Part shown: one piece after another, positions 1 to 11,404 of the stretch
How positions within the stretch are numbered: the stretch's first letter is position 1
How the letters are laid out: every line of letters starts with the position of its first letter
NCBI GenBank assembly: GCA_937960795.1
Contig: CALGPA010000002.1
Coordinates: 1-64,000, forward strand
Reading direction: 5' to 3'
Origin: an uncultured bacterium
GTDB taxonomy: Bacteria; Cloacimonadota; Cloacimonadia; Cloacimonadales; Cloacimonadaceae
Length of the DNA stretch: 64,000 bases
Notes under the pieces: model-generated
Told to the model about the DNA's origin: nothing
Seen by the model: only the letters and a program-made list of their open reading frames with translations
Database searches by the model: none
Position numbers and translations under genes: made by a program

Positions 1-32
1 AACTACGAACTAAGAACTACGAACTAAGAACT
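1..32. repeat. 14-bp tandem repeat at the window edge
   Basis: The first 32 bases are two exact copies of the 14-mer AACTACGAACTAAG (1-14 and 15-28) followed by the first four bases of a third. The array may continue to the left of the window. It lies three bases before a copy of the 90-bp dispersed element. Confidence 0.8.
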
Positions 33-34
33 CT

Positions 35-124
35 CTAAGTCCTTATTTTCTCACCGCTTGCACGCTCGACCGGTGAGGAAGCGGTGAGGGAGGCATGAGC
101 GCGGCCTATTTTGCAGGCACTTAG
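35..124 (+). repeat. 90-bp dispersed palindromic element, copy 1
   Basis: Full-length copy of an element also found at 23557, 38968 (partial), 52694 and 62978. It begins CTAAGTCCTT and ends AGGCACTTAG, so its ends form imperfect inverted repeats. Inside, CTCACCGCTT can pair with AAGCGGTGAG further along, and a CGGTGAG heptamer occurs twice. It is intergenic and encodes no protein. The bases between it and the first gene at 368 hold no gene I can support. Confidence 0.85.
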
Positions 125-367
125 GGCTGCGTTTTTTGCTGATAATCACACTTTGAGCTTCGCATATTTAGGGACAGACATCCGAAGCATCAGGGTGAAT
201 CTCCTCCGGAATATTGATAATGGCAGATTTTCCTTGCCAGAAATGGGGCAGATATTATCTTTGAAAAAAATAACCTGCGATGAGAGATACGTTCTGGCAT
301 CAAGGGTGGATATAGCCTCCCCCGAAATGCCTCCACTGTATCAATTTTCGCAAACAGGATTTTACTT

Positions 368-640
368 ATGACTCCTAGAAGACATGTAGTTACGATCGTC
401 GTAGACGACATCGAAAAGGCATTTCAGCCTGTCAGTGAGATTTTGCATGCACATGCCAGCTTCATCCATCTGCGGGTGGGTTATCCCATGCGAGAATGGG
501 GGGCTTCGGTGATCTTTTTGGTGATGGAAATGACGACTTCTCAGATGGGGGCTTTTTCAGGAAAACTGGGGATGATCTCCGGCGTCAAAGTAAAATCTCT
601 GACATTGAAAATTGATCAAGGAGATCCCAATGAAGATTAG
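368..640 (+). CDS. TM1266-family putative hydrogenase-system regulator
   Basis: A 90-residue protein resembling the TM1266 family, small alpha/beta (ACT/NikR C-terminal-like) proteins named iron-only hydrogenase system regulators because they sit beside [FeFe]-hydrogenase maturation genes. The recognisable part is the N-terminal VVTIVVDDIEKA strand-helix unit, a central I-HLRVGYP segment and a terminal LGMISGVKVKSL strand. No DNA-binding domain is visible, so a ligand-sensing role is inference. It overlaps the start of hydG by 11 nt, which argues for translational coupling. The ATG at 368 has a weak Shine-Dalgarno sequence. No clear promoter was found between the upstream repeat and this start. 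Confidence 0.75.
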   Translation: MTPRRHVVTIVVDDIEKAFQPVSEILHAHASFIHLRVGYPMREWGASVIFLVMEMTTSQMGAFSGKLGMISGVKVKSLTLKIDQGDPNED

Positions 641-2039
641 CACTGAAGGCGTAAAGTCCTTTATCCCGGATGCAGAGATTGAATCACTGCTTGTAAGTGA
701 GCAAAACGCCCCGGCGGAAAGAATACGGGAGATAATCCAAAAATCCCTGGAAAAGAATCGGCTTGATCCGGCTGAGACTGCCGCGTTGATCAGCGTCAAA
801 GATCCTGAGCTTAGGCAGATGATCTTAGATGGAGCTCATGAGCTCAAAGAGCGCATCTATGGCAATCGAATCGTGCTCTTTGCCCCGCTATATGTAGGCA
901 ATGAGTGCATAAACGATTGTGTGTATTGTGGTTTTCGGATATCAAACACTGAATGTGAGCGTTCGACATTAAGCCACTCGCAGCTCATCGAAGAAGCTCA
1001 GTCTTTGGTAAAAACGGGGCACAAGCGCCTGATCATGGTCTATGGCGAGCATCCTATGTACGATGCCCGATACATCGCTGATACTGTGCAGACCGTGTAT
1101 GACACCAAGTTCGAAAATGGTGAGATCCGCAGGGTCAATATCAATGCAGCTCCGATGGATATTGAAGGCTATCGGATTGTAAAGTCTGTGGGCATAGGCA
1201 CCTATCAGATATTTCAGGAGACTTATCACCAAAAGACATATGAGAAGCTCCATCCCAGTGGCCCCAAGAGCAACTATTTGTGGAGGCTTGATGGGCTGGA
1301 TAGAGCCATGAAGGCAGGCATTGATGATCTGGGCATCGGCGCATTGATGGGGCTCTATGACTGGCGCTTTGAAGTCATGGCGCTTCTGTATCACACCATC
1401 CATTTGGAGGATACTTTCGGAGTGGGTCCCCACACGATCTCATTCCCCAGGATCGAGCCGGCAATCGGCACAGATTTCACACAGCATCCGCCATTTATGG
1501 TTTCAGATGATGACTTTAAGCTTTTGGTGGCGATCATCCGCCTCAGTGTGCCCTATACAGGGATGATTCTCACGGCACGCGAGCCGATCGATATCCGTAA
1601 TGAAGTCCTGCGCTATGGCGTGTCTCAGATAGACGCCGGCAGTTCCATCGGAGTGGGAGACTACTCACACAAAAATGATGAGTCCCGCAAAAAATCACAG
1701 TTTGTATTGGGTGACACGAGATCATTGGATGACGTGATAAACGAGCTGGCACAGGGTGGATACATTCCCTCGTTTTGCACTTCTTGCTATCGAGCCGGGC
1801 GCACCGGAGAGCACTTTATGGAGTTTGCCATACCCGGTTTTGTAAAGAGATTTTGCACACCAAACGCGCTGCTCACATTTGCAGAGTATCTCTATGACTA
1901 TTCATCAGATCGGACATTGAAGACCGGGCTCAATCTGATCGAAAATGAGCTTGCGAAGATCAGCGACGATGAGATGCGCAGCTCCGTCACAGAAAAACTT
2001 GCTGAAATGAAGGGCGGGAAGCGGGATCTCTTTTACTAA
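630..2039 (+). CDS. hydG: [FeFe]-hydrogenase H-cluster maturase HydG
   Basis: Radical-SAM tyrosine lyase that makes the CO and CN ligands, delivered as an Fe(CO)(CN) synthon, for the hydrogenase H-cluster. The protein has 469 residues. The radical-SAM cluster motif CX3CX2C is at Cys93, Cys97 and Cys100 (CINDCVYC). Near the C-terminus is the HydG-specific CX2CX22C motif for the auxiliary cluster (CTSC, then Cys 22 residues on), which separates HydG from ThiH and HydE. I chose ATG 630 over the in-frame ATG at 612 because AAGGAG lies six bases before 630. No hydE, hydF or hydrogenase structural gene is in the window, so they must lie elsewhere. Confidence 0.95.
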   Translation: MKISTEGVKSFIPDAEIESLLVSEQNAPAERIREIIQKSLEKNRLDPAETAALISVKDPELRQMILDGAHELKERIYGNRIVLFAPLYVGNECINDCVYCGFRISNTECERSTLSHSQLIEEAQSLVKTGHKRLIMVYGEHPMYDARYIADTVQTVYDTKFENGEIRRVNINAAPMDIEGYRIVKSVGIGTYQIFQETYHQKTYEKLHPSGPKSNYLWRLDGLDRAMKAGIDDLGIGALMGLYDWRFEVMALLYHTIHLEDTFGVGPHTISFPRIEPAIGTDFTQHPPFMVSDDDFKLLVAIIRLSVPYTGMILTAREPIDIRNEVLRYGVSQIDAGSSIGVGDYSHKNDESRKKSQFVLGDTRSLDDVINELAQGGYIPSFCTSCYRAGRTGEHFMEFAIPGFVKRFCTPNALLTFAEYLYDYSSDRTLKTGLNLIENELAKISDDEMRSSVTEKLAEMKGGKRDLFY

Positions 2040-2052
2040 AACATGAAACGAT

Positions 2053-2080
2053 TTGCACAAGGCGTTCATAGCCTTATCTT
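2053..2080 (+). promoter_or_regulatory. Putative sigma-70-type promoter of the thioredoxin gene
   Basis: TTGCAC at 2053-2058 and TATCTT at 2075-2080 are separated by 16 bp and lie just upstream of the thioredoxin ribosome binding site. A short inverted repeat (AAGGC...GCCTT) lies between them. Prediction only. Confidence 0.4.
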
Positions 2081-2104
2081 GTCTAAAAACAAAAGGAGTT
2101 TGAC

Positions 2105-2413
2105 ATGATTATAGAAGTCAACAGCCAAAACTTCGACGAAGTGACACAAAAAGGCAAGGTAGTGATAGACTTTTGGGCGCCTTGGTGCGGTCCTTGCAAG
2201 ATGATGAATCCGATTTTGGAAGAGATTGACAAAGCTGATGAAAACTTGACTATCGGCAAGGTCAATGTAGACGACCATCCCGAATTGGCGGGCAAACATG
2301 GTGTGATGAGCATTCCCATGCTGCTCTTCTTCATGGATGGTCAGCTCAAGGACAGCTCCATCGGAGTGGTCTCCAAAAACGTTTTGCAAAACAAGATAGA
2401 CGCTCTGAAGTAA
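2105..2413 (+). CDS. trxA: Thioredoxin
   Basis: A 102-residue thioredoxin, the normal length of TrxA. It carries the active site WCGPC within DFWAPWCGPCK, the downstream cis-proline in SIPMLLFF and the usual beta-alpha fold. It should act as a cytoplasmic dithiol reductant. An AAGGAG six bases before the ATG supports the start. It follows hydG after 65 bp and has a plausible promoter of its own. No thioredoxin reductase gene is nearby. Placement beside hydrogenase maturation may be coincidental. Confidence 0.95.
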   Translation: MIIEVNSQNFDEVTQKGKVVIDFWAPWCGPCKMMNPILEEIDKADENLTIGKVNVDDHPELAGKHGVMSIPMLLFFMDGQLKDSSIGVVSKNVLQNKIDALK

Positions 2414-2423
2414 AGAGAATCAT

Positions 2424-3320
2424 TTGCATCGGAAAGACATATTAAACACACTAGAGTACTATCCCTTTAGAGGACTCATAAAGCTTTTAAGGCTCTTGCC
2501 CTATAGCATTAGCAAGGGCTTCGTATTGGGCCTGTTCGGGCTTTTTGGCTATCGTCTTGGTATACGTAAAAAAGTGGCATATACCCAGCTTAGGAAGGTC
2601 TATCCACACTTCTCTGACGAGCACTTACGATCCATACTAAAGGGAGTCTATCGCCAGATGGCTTTAAGCATCGTGGAAGAATATGTCTTAGACGATCAAC
2701 GTCTGCTGGAAAATAGCAGCATCATCGGGCAAGAGTATGTGGACAAAGCTCTGTCTTATGGGCGTGGAGTTATCTTGGCGACGGCTCATTTTGGCAATTG
2801 GGAAGCAGCCAGGATCCTGCCCCTGAAGGGACTAAATGTATCCGTGATTGCCAAAAAACAGCGTAATACACTCTTTGATGCGTATACAAATTCGATTCGC
2901 GAACGCAATGGGGTGCACGTCATTGACATGAAGCGAGGGCTCAGAGATATTATTGCCGATCTCAAGGGCAACCGCATAGTGGCGATTTTGGCAGACCAGA
3001 ATGCCGGATCCAAAGGTATGGTTTTGGATTTCTTGGGCTTTCCTGCTTCTCACTGGAAAGGAGTGGCAAAATTGTCTTTGAGATACAAGATCCCGATCCT
3101 GCCGGGCTTTGTAGTGCGCGATCCCGATGACAAACTGAGATTTGAATTTTCACCCATAATCTACAAGCCGGAATTGGAGGATCAAGAGGAAAATTATCCA
3201 GTCATCTTGTCCGAGATCATCCGAGTCACAGAGGCTTATATCAATCAATATCCTGACCAATGGTTTTGGGTGCACAAACGCTGGAAGCATGCCTATGATA
3301 TGTTTGAAGATATAGATTGA
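2424..3320 (+). CDS. Lipid A acyltransferase (LpxL/HtrB family)
   Basis: A 298-residue member of the lysophospholipid/lipid A late acyltransferase family, which adds a secondary acyl chain to lipid A at the inner membrane. It has the HX4(D/E) catalytic signature as HFGNWE near residue 120, an N-terminal hydrophobic helix (GFVLGLFGLFGYRLGI), ILADQNAGSKG matching the family DQ..G block, and a C-terminal YPDQWFWVHKRWK block typical of HtrB/LpxL. The start codon appears to be TTG 11 bp after the thioredoxin stop, with a weak purine-rich ribosome site. Acyl-chain specificity cannot be read from the sequence. Its presence supports an LPS-bearing outer membrane. Confidence 0.85.
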   Translation: MHRKDILNTLEYYPFRGLIKLLRLLPYSISKGFVLGLFGLFGYRLGIRKKVAYTQLRKVYPHFSDEHLRSILKGVYRQMALSIVEEYVLDDQRLLENSSIIGQEYVDKALSYGRGVILATAHFGNWEAARILPLKGLNVSVIAKKQRNTLFDAYTNSIRERNGVHVIDMKRGLRDIIADLKGNRIVAILADQNAGSKGMVLDFLGFPASHWKGVAKLSLRYKIPILPGFVVRDPDDKLRFEFSPIIYKPELEDQEENYPVILSEIIRVTEAYINQYPDQWFWVHKRWKHAYDMFEDID

Positions 3321-3373
3321 CAGACAGCCCCAGCGCTTAAAAATGGTAGAACTATAGCAGATTGGAGAAATCA

Positions 3374-6300
3374 ATGTATATAGATCACCGCTATGAAGTA
3401 ATCGAGAGCTTGGGCTCCGGATCCTGGGCAAATGTATATAAAGTAAGGGACATTCGTTCTGACCAGCTATTCACACTTAAGTTGTTTCAATATCTTTCCT
3501 CAGAGGAGCTGTATCGCTACTTTAGTGCGGAAGATATGCATCATATCACCAAGATAGAGCATCCCAATCTTTCCCACGTGGTGGATTTTGGGCATGTGGG
3601 TGATCACATATATTTTATCAGTGATTTCTTTGAAGGCAAGACCTTAGCGCATTTTCGTTTTAGCAAATCCCGAGTTAACCTGGTCTATGATCTCATCGTG
3701 CAGATCAGCTATGCGCTGCATGCTTTACACAGTCAGGACATCCTGCACAAAGACCTCAAGCTTGAAAACGTATTGTATCGAATGGAAAAATCTCAGATCA
3801 CGATTAACTTGATCGACTATGGCTTTTCCAAGATTGATCCTTCCAGCGACAATCAAAGAGTGTCTGGATCCCTGCCATATCTGGCACCGGAGCTGTATCT
3901 GGGGCAAGCTCCATCTGTGGGGAGCGATTTTTATGCGCTGGGAGTAATGCTATATCGCCTTTGTACAGGCTCTTTCCCGTTTAGCATCGATCAGATAAAT
4001 GCCCTCATCACCGGCGGGCACCAATATTTCATCCCCAATTTTCCCTCAGAGCTAAATAAAAATATCCCTCCGGAGCTGGAGAAACTGATTCTGAGACTAC
4101 TTGAGCGAAATCCTGAAAACCGCTTTCACAGCGGGGAAGAGATCATAGATTATATCAATCGGATCCACCACACTGAGTATCCATTCTCGGCATCATGGTC
4201 TATTGTGAATACCATGCGCTTTAACAGCTATCTGGTTCGAGAAAAATTTGCTCATCAGATCCTGGATTTTATCCCCTCTGTGGTGGATTCCAATGGCAAG
4301 ATTGTTTCCGTGATCGGCGGTGATGGGCTGGGGAAAGACAGCATCTTGTATCTGTTTCGCTATCACCTTTTGGGCGGAGAGTTCTTTTTGTTTGATTACA
4401 CCTGTTCGCGGACCGATCATGAAGCATTTTTCGCCTTAATCAAGGAGTATATGCAATCCTTGGGCAGTGAGGAGATTCAGAAGTATCAGAAGCTCAATCT
4501 TTTTTCTGCCAAGTTTGAGCGCTATCTCTTTGCCAGTGAACAGGAAGCTAAGTCTCTTACTCAGACTGTGGATGACCTGCGGTCTGACTTTGAGAGTGTA
4601 AAACAGCTCTTGATCGCGCTGTCCAAGAACAAGCCTATCATCTTTATCATACGCAATTTCCAATACGTCAATCGCCATACCATCGACTTTATCAATTTCA
4701 TCTCAAAGATAATGGTTCAGCATCGGATCATGATCGTGCTTTCATGCAACGATTTTAACAAAGTAAGTCAAATCGATCATACAGTGCTCATCAATATCCC
4801 GTTTTTGAGCATCCAAGAGAGTGTCTCATATATCAATAAGCTATTGCCGGTGGCGGCACCAGACGCCCTTTGTGAGTCGCTACATTACAGGTCTTCCGGA
4901 AATCCGTATTTTATTCGCGAGATGCTGATTGATCTGGTGCAACGAAAGAGCATTGTGCTCGAAGATGAGATCGTCTTTCCCAAAAACCTGGATGAATACC
5001 AATTGCCCACAAGGCTTTTGCACTCAGTCTATTCTCGCATGAGCCATCTGACTACCTTGAACTATGCACTACTTCAGAAGCTGAGCATCGTGCACACTCC
5101 ACTCAGCCGAGAGCTTATGATCCATCTCCTCAAAGTTACGGATGTGGAGCTGTATAACCTGCTCAATGACGCGATTTACAATGAGATCTTGTACAAATCC
5201 GGAAAACACTATCGTTTCACATTTGTAGAAGCTCGCACACGGATGTATGAAGAGTGTGATACCAAACTCCATGTCTTGGTATCCAAGCGTCTATTGGAGT
5301 ATTATCAGGGTCACGAAGTATTAGATAGGCAGACTGTCTTGGGCTTGATCCAAAATGCCAAGATCGCAGAAGATTTGCAGGCTACTCGCCACTACTATCT
5401 TCGTCTTTCAAACATCCTCAGTGAAGATTATGAACAAGATCAAGCTTACGCGGCGATCTTGGATGTTTTGAAGCTGGATTTTGATCCGCGTACGCAAGTC
5501 AGCACAAAAGAGATCATCCAAGATTTGATGGAGTTTCAGGAGAAAACTGAGCTAACCGGATATTTTGAGCGGGCAGGATTCATCCTAGAAAATCAAGATC
5601 TCATTCCGGAGCTTTTTGAGAAGCATTATACTATCGGTACTATCAAATTCTTGCGTGAGGATCTCAACGGAGCACTTCGGAGCATGGCTTCCGCTGAGCT
5701 TTTGCTGATGACTGGCAAGCAGCAGCTTTTGATCTGGCTGGCATACATCCAAGTCTATCTGAAGACTGATCTACCGCAGGCACGACACTATCTGGATATG
5801 GCTCTGGCAGAAGAGCTGCCCTTGGATCTCTCTATTGCGTTTACGGATCGACTTGCCGTCTACTATATGAGAAACAACGAGCCGGATCGAGCGATTAAGC
5901 TTCTGGAGGATTTTCTGGAGACCCTTCCCCCTGAGCATGATACAAGTGTCATGGTGCGTTTGGCATCACTGCACAATGATCTGGGTGTATTTTATAGTGA
6001 TCAGAAGAATATCGACGAGGCGCAAGAGCATCTAAATCAAGCTCTAAGCATCTGGAAAAGATATAATATCCGCAGATATTTCGGATTGATTTACAACAAT
6101 CTTTCGGATCTGTATCTCAAGCAAGGCATCACGGTCGAATCAAATAGATACTCGAGTCTGGCATATAAATATGCCAATGAGCTAAACCTGCTGACCATCA
6201 AGGCATTGGCACTGCTAAATCAGGGAGAAGCCAAGATCAAGATGGGACAGTTTCACGAAGCAGAACGAGATCTGATGGCGTGCAAGGAAATCATGCAGTC

Positions 6301-8830
6301 TATTGGCAGCGACCATTGGATGGATGCCGTGAAGCGTAATATGGCTCTGGCAAAGAGCAAGATTAAGGGCTTTGGACACTATTATGAGTATATCATAGAG
6401 CATGAGCCGGAGCTGCTTAAGGGAAAATTGAGCACCATCAATCCCCTTGTGAAGACCTATTTTTACTATCTTCATGAGATGCGAAGTCCGCGAAAACTGC
6501 GGAAGATCTTAAACAGTAATGTGCAGATCAATTTTAAGCATCTACGTGAGGAAGAATTTCACCACAACGTCCTTAGTCTCATCGCCATGGTCGAGCTAGA
6601 TTATGAGCGGGCACTTGCAGAGCTCAAGCTGGCTCTGAGGCATGCCGGCGAGATCAACAACAACTATGCCATCACCGTCTTCTATGTCTTGGAAGCCACC
6701 TGTCACTTGGGATTGCAAGATCTGGGACGGAGCCAGGATCTGATCAATAAGGCTCGTGAGATTGCCAAGACAAATCACTATCGCTATTGGCTGTGCAATC
6801 TGGATGTCTTGCAGCTTAGGCATGATCTCTTGTTGGCTGATGTTCCGCTTAGAGATATCCTCAGGAGGACATCCAACTATCTTCAACAATGGCAGGACTT
6901 TGAATATTATCAGCTAAATGTCGAGCTTATGCAGATCAGGATCCAGATCCTTATCGAGCTCAAGCAGGATGAGCTTGCGACACAAAGCTATGATGAATAT
7001 CGAGAGTTTCTTCAGCGCATTACTCAAGATACTCCGGAAGATGATCGGGCAAACTATCTAAACGTGAACAAATATAATATTAAGCAAATCAGAAAGTTTG
7101 ACATGATTCCGCTCAAATCCAGAGCCCGAGACATCAGACGAAAGTGGAATGACCTGCTCTTTAACATTGCCAATGTCTACAATGTCGATCGCATCAAATT
7201 CCTTATTTCCAAAGGGATCAATGAAGTGCTTTCCCCATGTCGGTTTCGCTTGATGGAGTATTCTGAGAAGATTCAGAACTTTACCCCCTTTATTTGCTAC
7301 AATTGTGATAGCAGTGTGCTGATCGATCCGGAAGTCAACCAAGATGTTATCAAGGCAAACAGAAGCGATTCCTTGGTGCAGAAGACCATGGAAGATGGAC
7401 GCCATATGGCCATCATTCCTCTGTCCACGGGCTCAAAGCGGGTTGGCTATCTTATCCTTTCAGATGACAAGGAGCTGCCTTTTACTAAGCAAGAGCTTTC
7501 CATCATGCGCAGCATCAAACAGCATCTCTCGGCACTCATTGTGCGCATCCAAGACTACTCTGAGATCACCATGCGCATCCAGAAGATGAATCAATTGATG
7601 CAGATCTCACATGATTTGATGAGAATCGTCGATATCTCTGATCTTGAGCATGAGATTGTCTCAAGCGCGATTGATTTTACAAACAGCACTCGAGGTTTTT
7701 TGATCAAGCGCGATAGTGATGGCAACAACATATATAGGGTCCAAATCAACAAAGAGAAGCAAATCCTAAACAATGTCGGCGGAGTCAGCAAGACAGCGCT
7801 TTCTCTCTCTCAGACGACCATGGAGATGGTGAGCACATACAACGCTATGGAAGACAATCGCTTCAAAAGTGCCATCAGCGTCCAAGACTATCAGCTACAC
7901 ACGATTTTCTGTGCACCGATCACTGTCGATGGTGGCATATTTGGGTATTTGTATCTGGACAATATGGATGACAATGGCCGGGCTATGTATCTCAAAAGCG
8001 AGATCATCACTCTCTTTATCGAGCAAATCACGATTGCACTCAAGAATGCCATGCTCTATGAAAACCTTCTGCAAAAAAGCAGTGAACTCAATGCCTTTGA
8101 GCTGCTCAAGGATGAATTTATGGCCATCGTGTCTCATGAGCTGAACACTCCCCTGACGACTCTGCAAAGCTATGTGTCAAGACTCAAGCGCAATCTGTAT
8201 GCTGACGAAGAAGAACGCACAGAGATTGTCTCAAAGATAGAAAACTCGGTCAAAAAGCTCATAGTTACCGCAAGCGATATCACTACCATGAACAACTACA
8301 ACCTCAAGAAGAGCCTGAACATGGCGCCTGTGGAGATCCGTGAGATCTTGGAAATGGTTCAGCAAGAAGTGGATATCCTATCCAGCAAACGTAAGATGTT
8401 TATCAGGATGGATATCGAAGAGGAACTTCCTCAGATCAGTGCAAACTGGGAAGCCCTTCATCTAATGATCTACAATCTCGTGCTCAATGCCATCCGCTTT
8501 ACAAATGATTTTGGCACTATCATCATCGGCGCACGCAAAGCCGCTTTCCAGCAGGAAAAGAAATCCGGGAAGGATAGCATCGTGATCTATGTGCAGGATA
8601 ATGGCATAGGGATCCCGGAATATCAACTCAAAAATGTCTTCCGAAAGTTCTATGAACTCAATGAGATCTATGCCCACAAATCCGGTACTGTGGAATATCG
8701 CTCCAGTGGACTGGGCTTGGGCTTGGCGACCTCAAGACGAATAGCTGAGCTTCATCAGGGGGATATTTGGATCAAGAGCAAGGAAAACGAAGGTACCACG
8801 GTCTTCATCAGCTTGCCCATCAAGCAGTAG
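3374..8830 (+). CDS. Hybrid Ser/Thr protein kinase-ATPase-TPR-GAF-histidine kinase
   Basis: A single 1,818-residue protein. Residues 1-270 are a eukaryote-like kinase with glycine loop GSGSWANVY, catalytic HKDLKLEN (Asp127), DYG in place of DFG, and a YLAPE motif. Residues about 300-700 resemble the AAA/MalT-like ATPase modules of such hybrids, but the Walker A is degraded (GGDGLGKD, residues 315-322). About 700-1200 is helical and TPR-like. Two GAF-like segments follow (about 1280-1390 and 1420-1540). The C-terminus is a histidine kinase with SHELNTPL (His1588), an N box LVLNAIRFTN, and G boxes DNGIGIP and GLGLGLATS. No membrane segment is evident. GGAG six bases before ATG 3374 decides the start. 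No response regulator is adjacent. The layout matches the cyanobacterial/myxobacterial Ser/Thr-His hybrid kinases. Confidence 0.9.
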   Translation: MYIDHRYEVIESLGSGSWANVYKVRDIRSDQLFTLKLFQYLSSEELYRYFSAEDMHHITKIEHPNLSHVVDFGHVGDHIYFISDFFEGKTLAHFRFSKSRVNLVYDLIVQISYALHALHSQDILHKDLKLENVLYRMEKSQITINLIDYGFSKIDPSSDNQRVSGSLPYLAPELYLGQAPSVGSDFYALGVMLYRLCTGSFPFSIDQINALITGGHQYFIPNFPSELNKNIPPELEKLILRLLERNPENRFHSGEEIIDYINRIHHTEYPFSASWSIVNTMRFNSYLVREKFAHQILDFIPSVVDSNGKIVSVIGGDGLGKDSILYLFRYHLLGGEFFLFDYTCSRTDHEAFFALIKEYMQSLGSEEIQKYQKLNLFSAKFERYLFASEQEAKSLTQTVDDLRSDFESVKQLLIALSKNKPIIFIIRNFQYVNRHTIDFINFISKIMVQHRIMIVLSCNDFNKVSQIDHTVLINIPFLSIQESVSYINKLLPVAAPDALCESLHYRSSGNPYFIREMLIDLVQRKSIVLEDEIVFPKNLDEYQLPTRLLHSVYSRMSHLTTLNYALLQKLSIVHTPLSRELMIHLLKVTDVELYNLLNDAIYNEILYKSGKHYRFTFVEARTRMYEECDTKLHVLVSKRLLEYYQGHEVLDRQTVLGLIQNAKIAEDLQATRHYYLRLSNILSEDYEQDQAYAAILDVLKLDFDPRTQVSTKEIIQDLMEFQEKTELTGYFERAGFILENQDLIPELFEKHYTIGTIKFLREDLNGALRSMASAELLLMTGKQQLLIWLAYIQVYLKTDLPQARHYLDMALAEELPLDLSIAFTDRLAVYYMRNNEPDRAIKLLEDFLETLPPEHDTSVMVRLASLHNDLGVFYSDQKNIDEAQEHLNQALSIWKRYNIRRYFGLIYNNLSDLYLKQGITVESNRYSSLAYKYANELNLLTIKALALLNQGEAKIKMGQFHEAERDLMACKEIMQSIGSDHWMDAVKRNMALAKSKIKGFGHYYEYIIEHEPELLKGKLSTINPLVKTYFYYLHEMRSPRKLRKILNSNVQINFKHLREEEFHHNVLSLIAMVELDYERALAELKLALRHAGEINNNYAITVFYVLEATCHLGLQDLGRSQDLINKAREIAKTNHYRYWLCNLDVLQLRHDLLLADVPLRDILRRTSNYLQQWQDFEYYQLNVELMQIRIQILIELKQDELATQSYDEYREFLQRITQDTPEDDRANYLNVNKYNIKQIRKFDMIPLKSRARDIRRKWNDLLFNIANVYNVDRIKFLISKGINEVLSPCRFRLMEYSEKIQNFTPFICYNCDSSVLIDPEVNQDVIKANRSDSLVQKTMEDGRHMAIIPLSTGSKRVGYLILSDDKELPFTKQELSIMRSIKQHLSALIVRIQDYSEITMRIQKMNQLMQISHDLMRIVDISDLEHEIVSSAIDFTNSTRGFLIKRDSDGNNIYRVQINKEKQILNNVGGVSKTALSLSQTTMEMVSTYNAMEDNRFKSAISVQDYQLHTIFCAPITVDGGIFGYLYLDNMDDNGRAMYLKSEIITLFIEQITIALKNAMLYENLLQKSSELNAFELLKDEFMAIVSHELNTPLTTLQSYVSRLKRNLYADEEERTEIVSKIENSVKKLIVTASDITTMNNYNLKKSLNMAPVEIREILEMVQQEVDILSSKRKMFIRMDIEEELPQISANWEALHLMIYNLVLNAIRFTNDFGTIIIGARKAAFQQEKKSGKDSIVIYVQDNGIGIPEYQLKNVFRKFYELNEIYAHKSGTVEYRSSGLGLGLATSRRIAELHQGDIWIKSKENEGTTVFISLPIKQ

Positions 8831-9030
8831 CTGAGTTGTATCTGAAGAGGCTAAGACGACTTTCCACTAAATTCAGCCCGGCGATTGCCTATGGGGTTGA
8901 GCCCTTCTGGGTTGAGAGCCGGAGCCAAGCCACTTGAACTCCTCCTGAGCAGAGCAGGAGAGGATCTCAAGAGAGACTAAGGTGGCGCACAGGTCAAGGG
9001 AGCTCGTCATTAAACCATAAGTCTCATAAT

Positions 9031-9066
9031 CAAAAAAAAGATGCGTGCCCATAGACACGCATCTTG
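9031..9066 (-). terminator. Rho-independent terminator of the V-ATPase operon
   Basis: On the minus strand AAGATGCGTG pairs perfectly with CACGCATCTT (10 bp, 8-nt loop), followed by eight Ts. It lies 19 bp after the K-subunit stop codon. The stretch 8831-9030 between it and the hybrid kinase holds no gene I can support. Confidence 0.9.
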
Positions 9067-9084
9067 ATAGGATTGGCGCTAAGC

Positions 9085-11400
<2,316 letters not shown>

Positions 11401-11404
<4 letters not shown>

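Noticed and set aside
111..371. 86-codon frame between the first repeat and the TM1266-family gene
   Set aside because: It begins inside the 90-bp repeat, lacks a ribosome site and has no recognisable domain.
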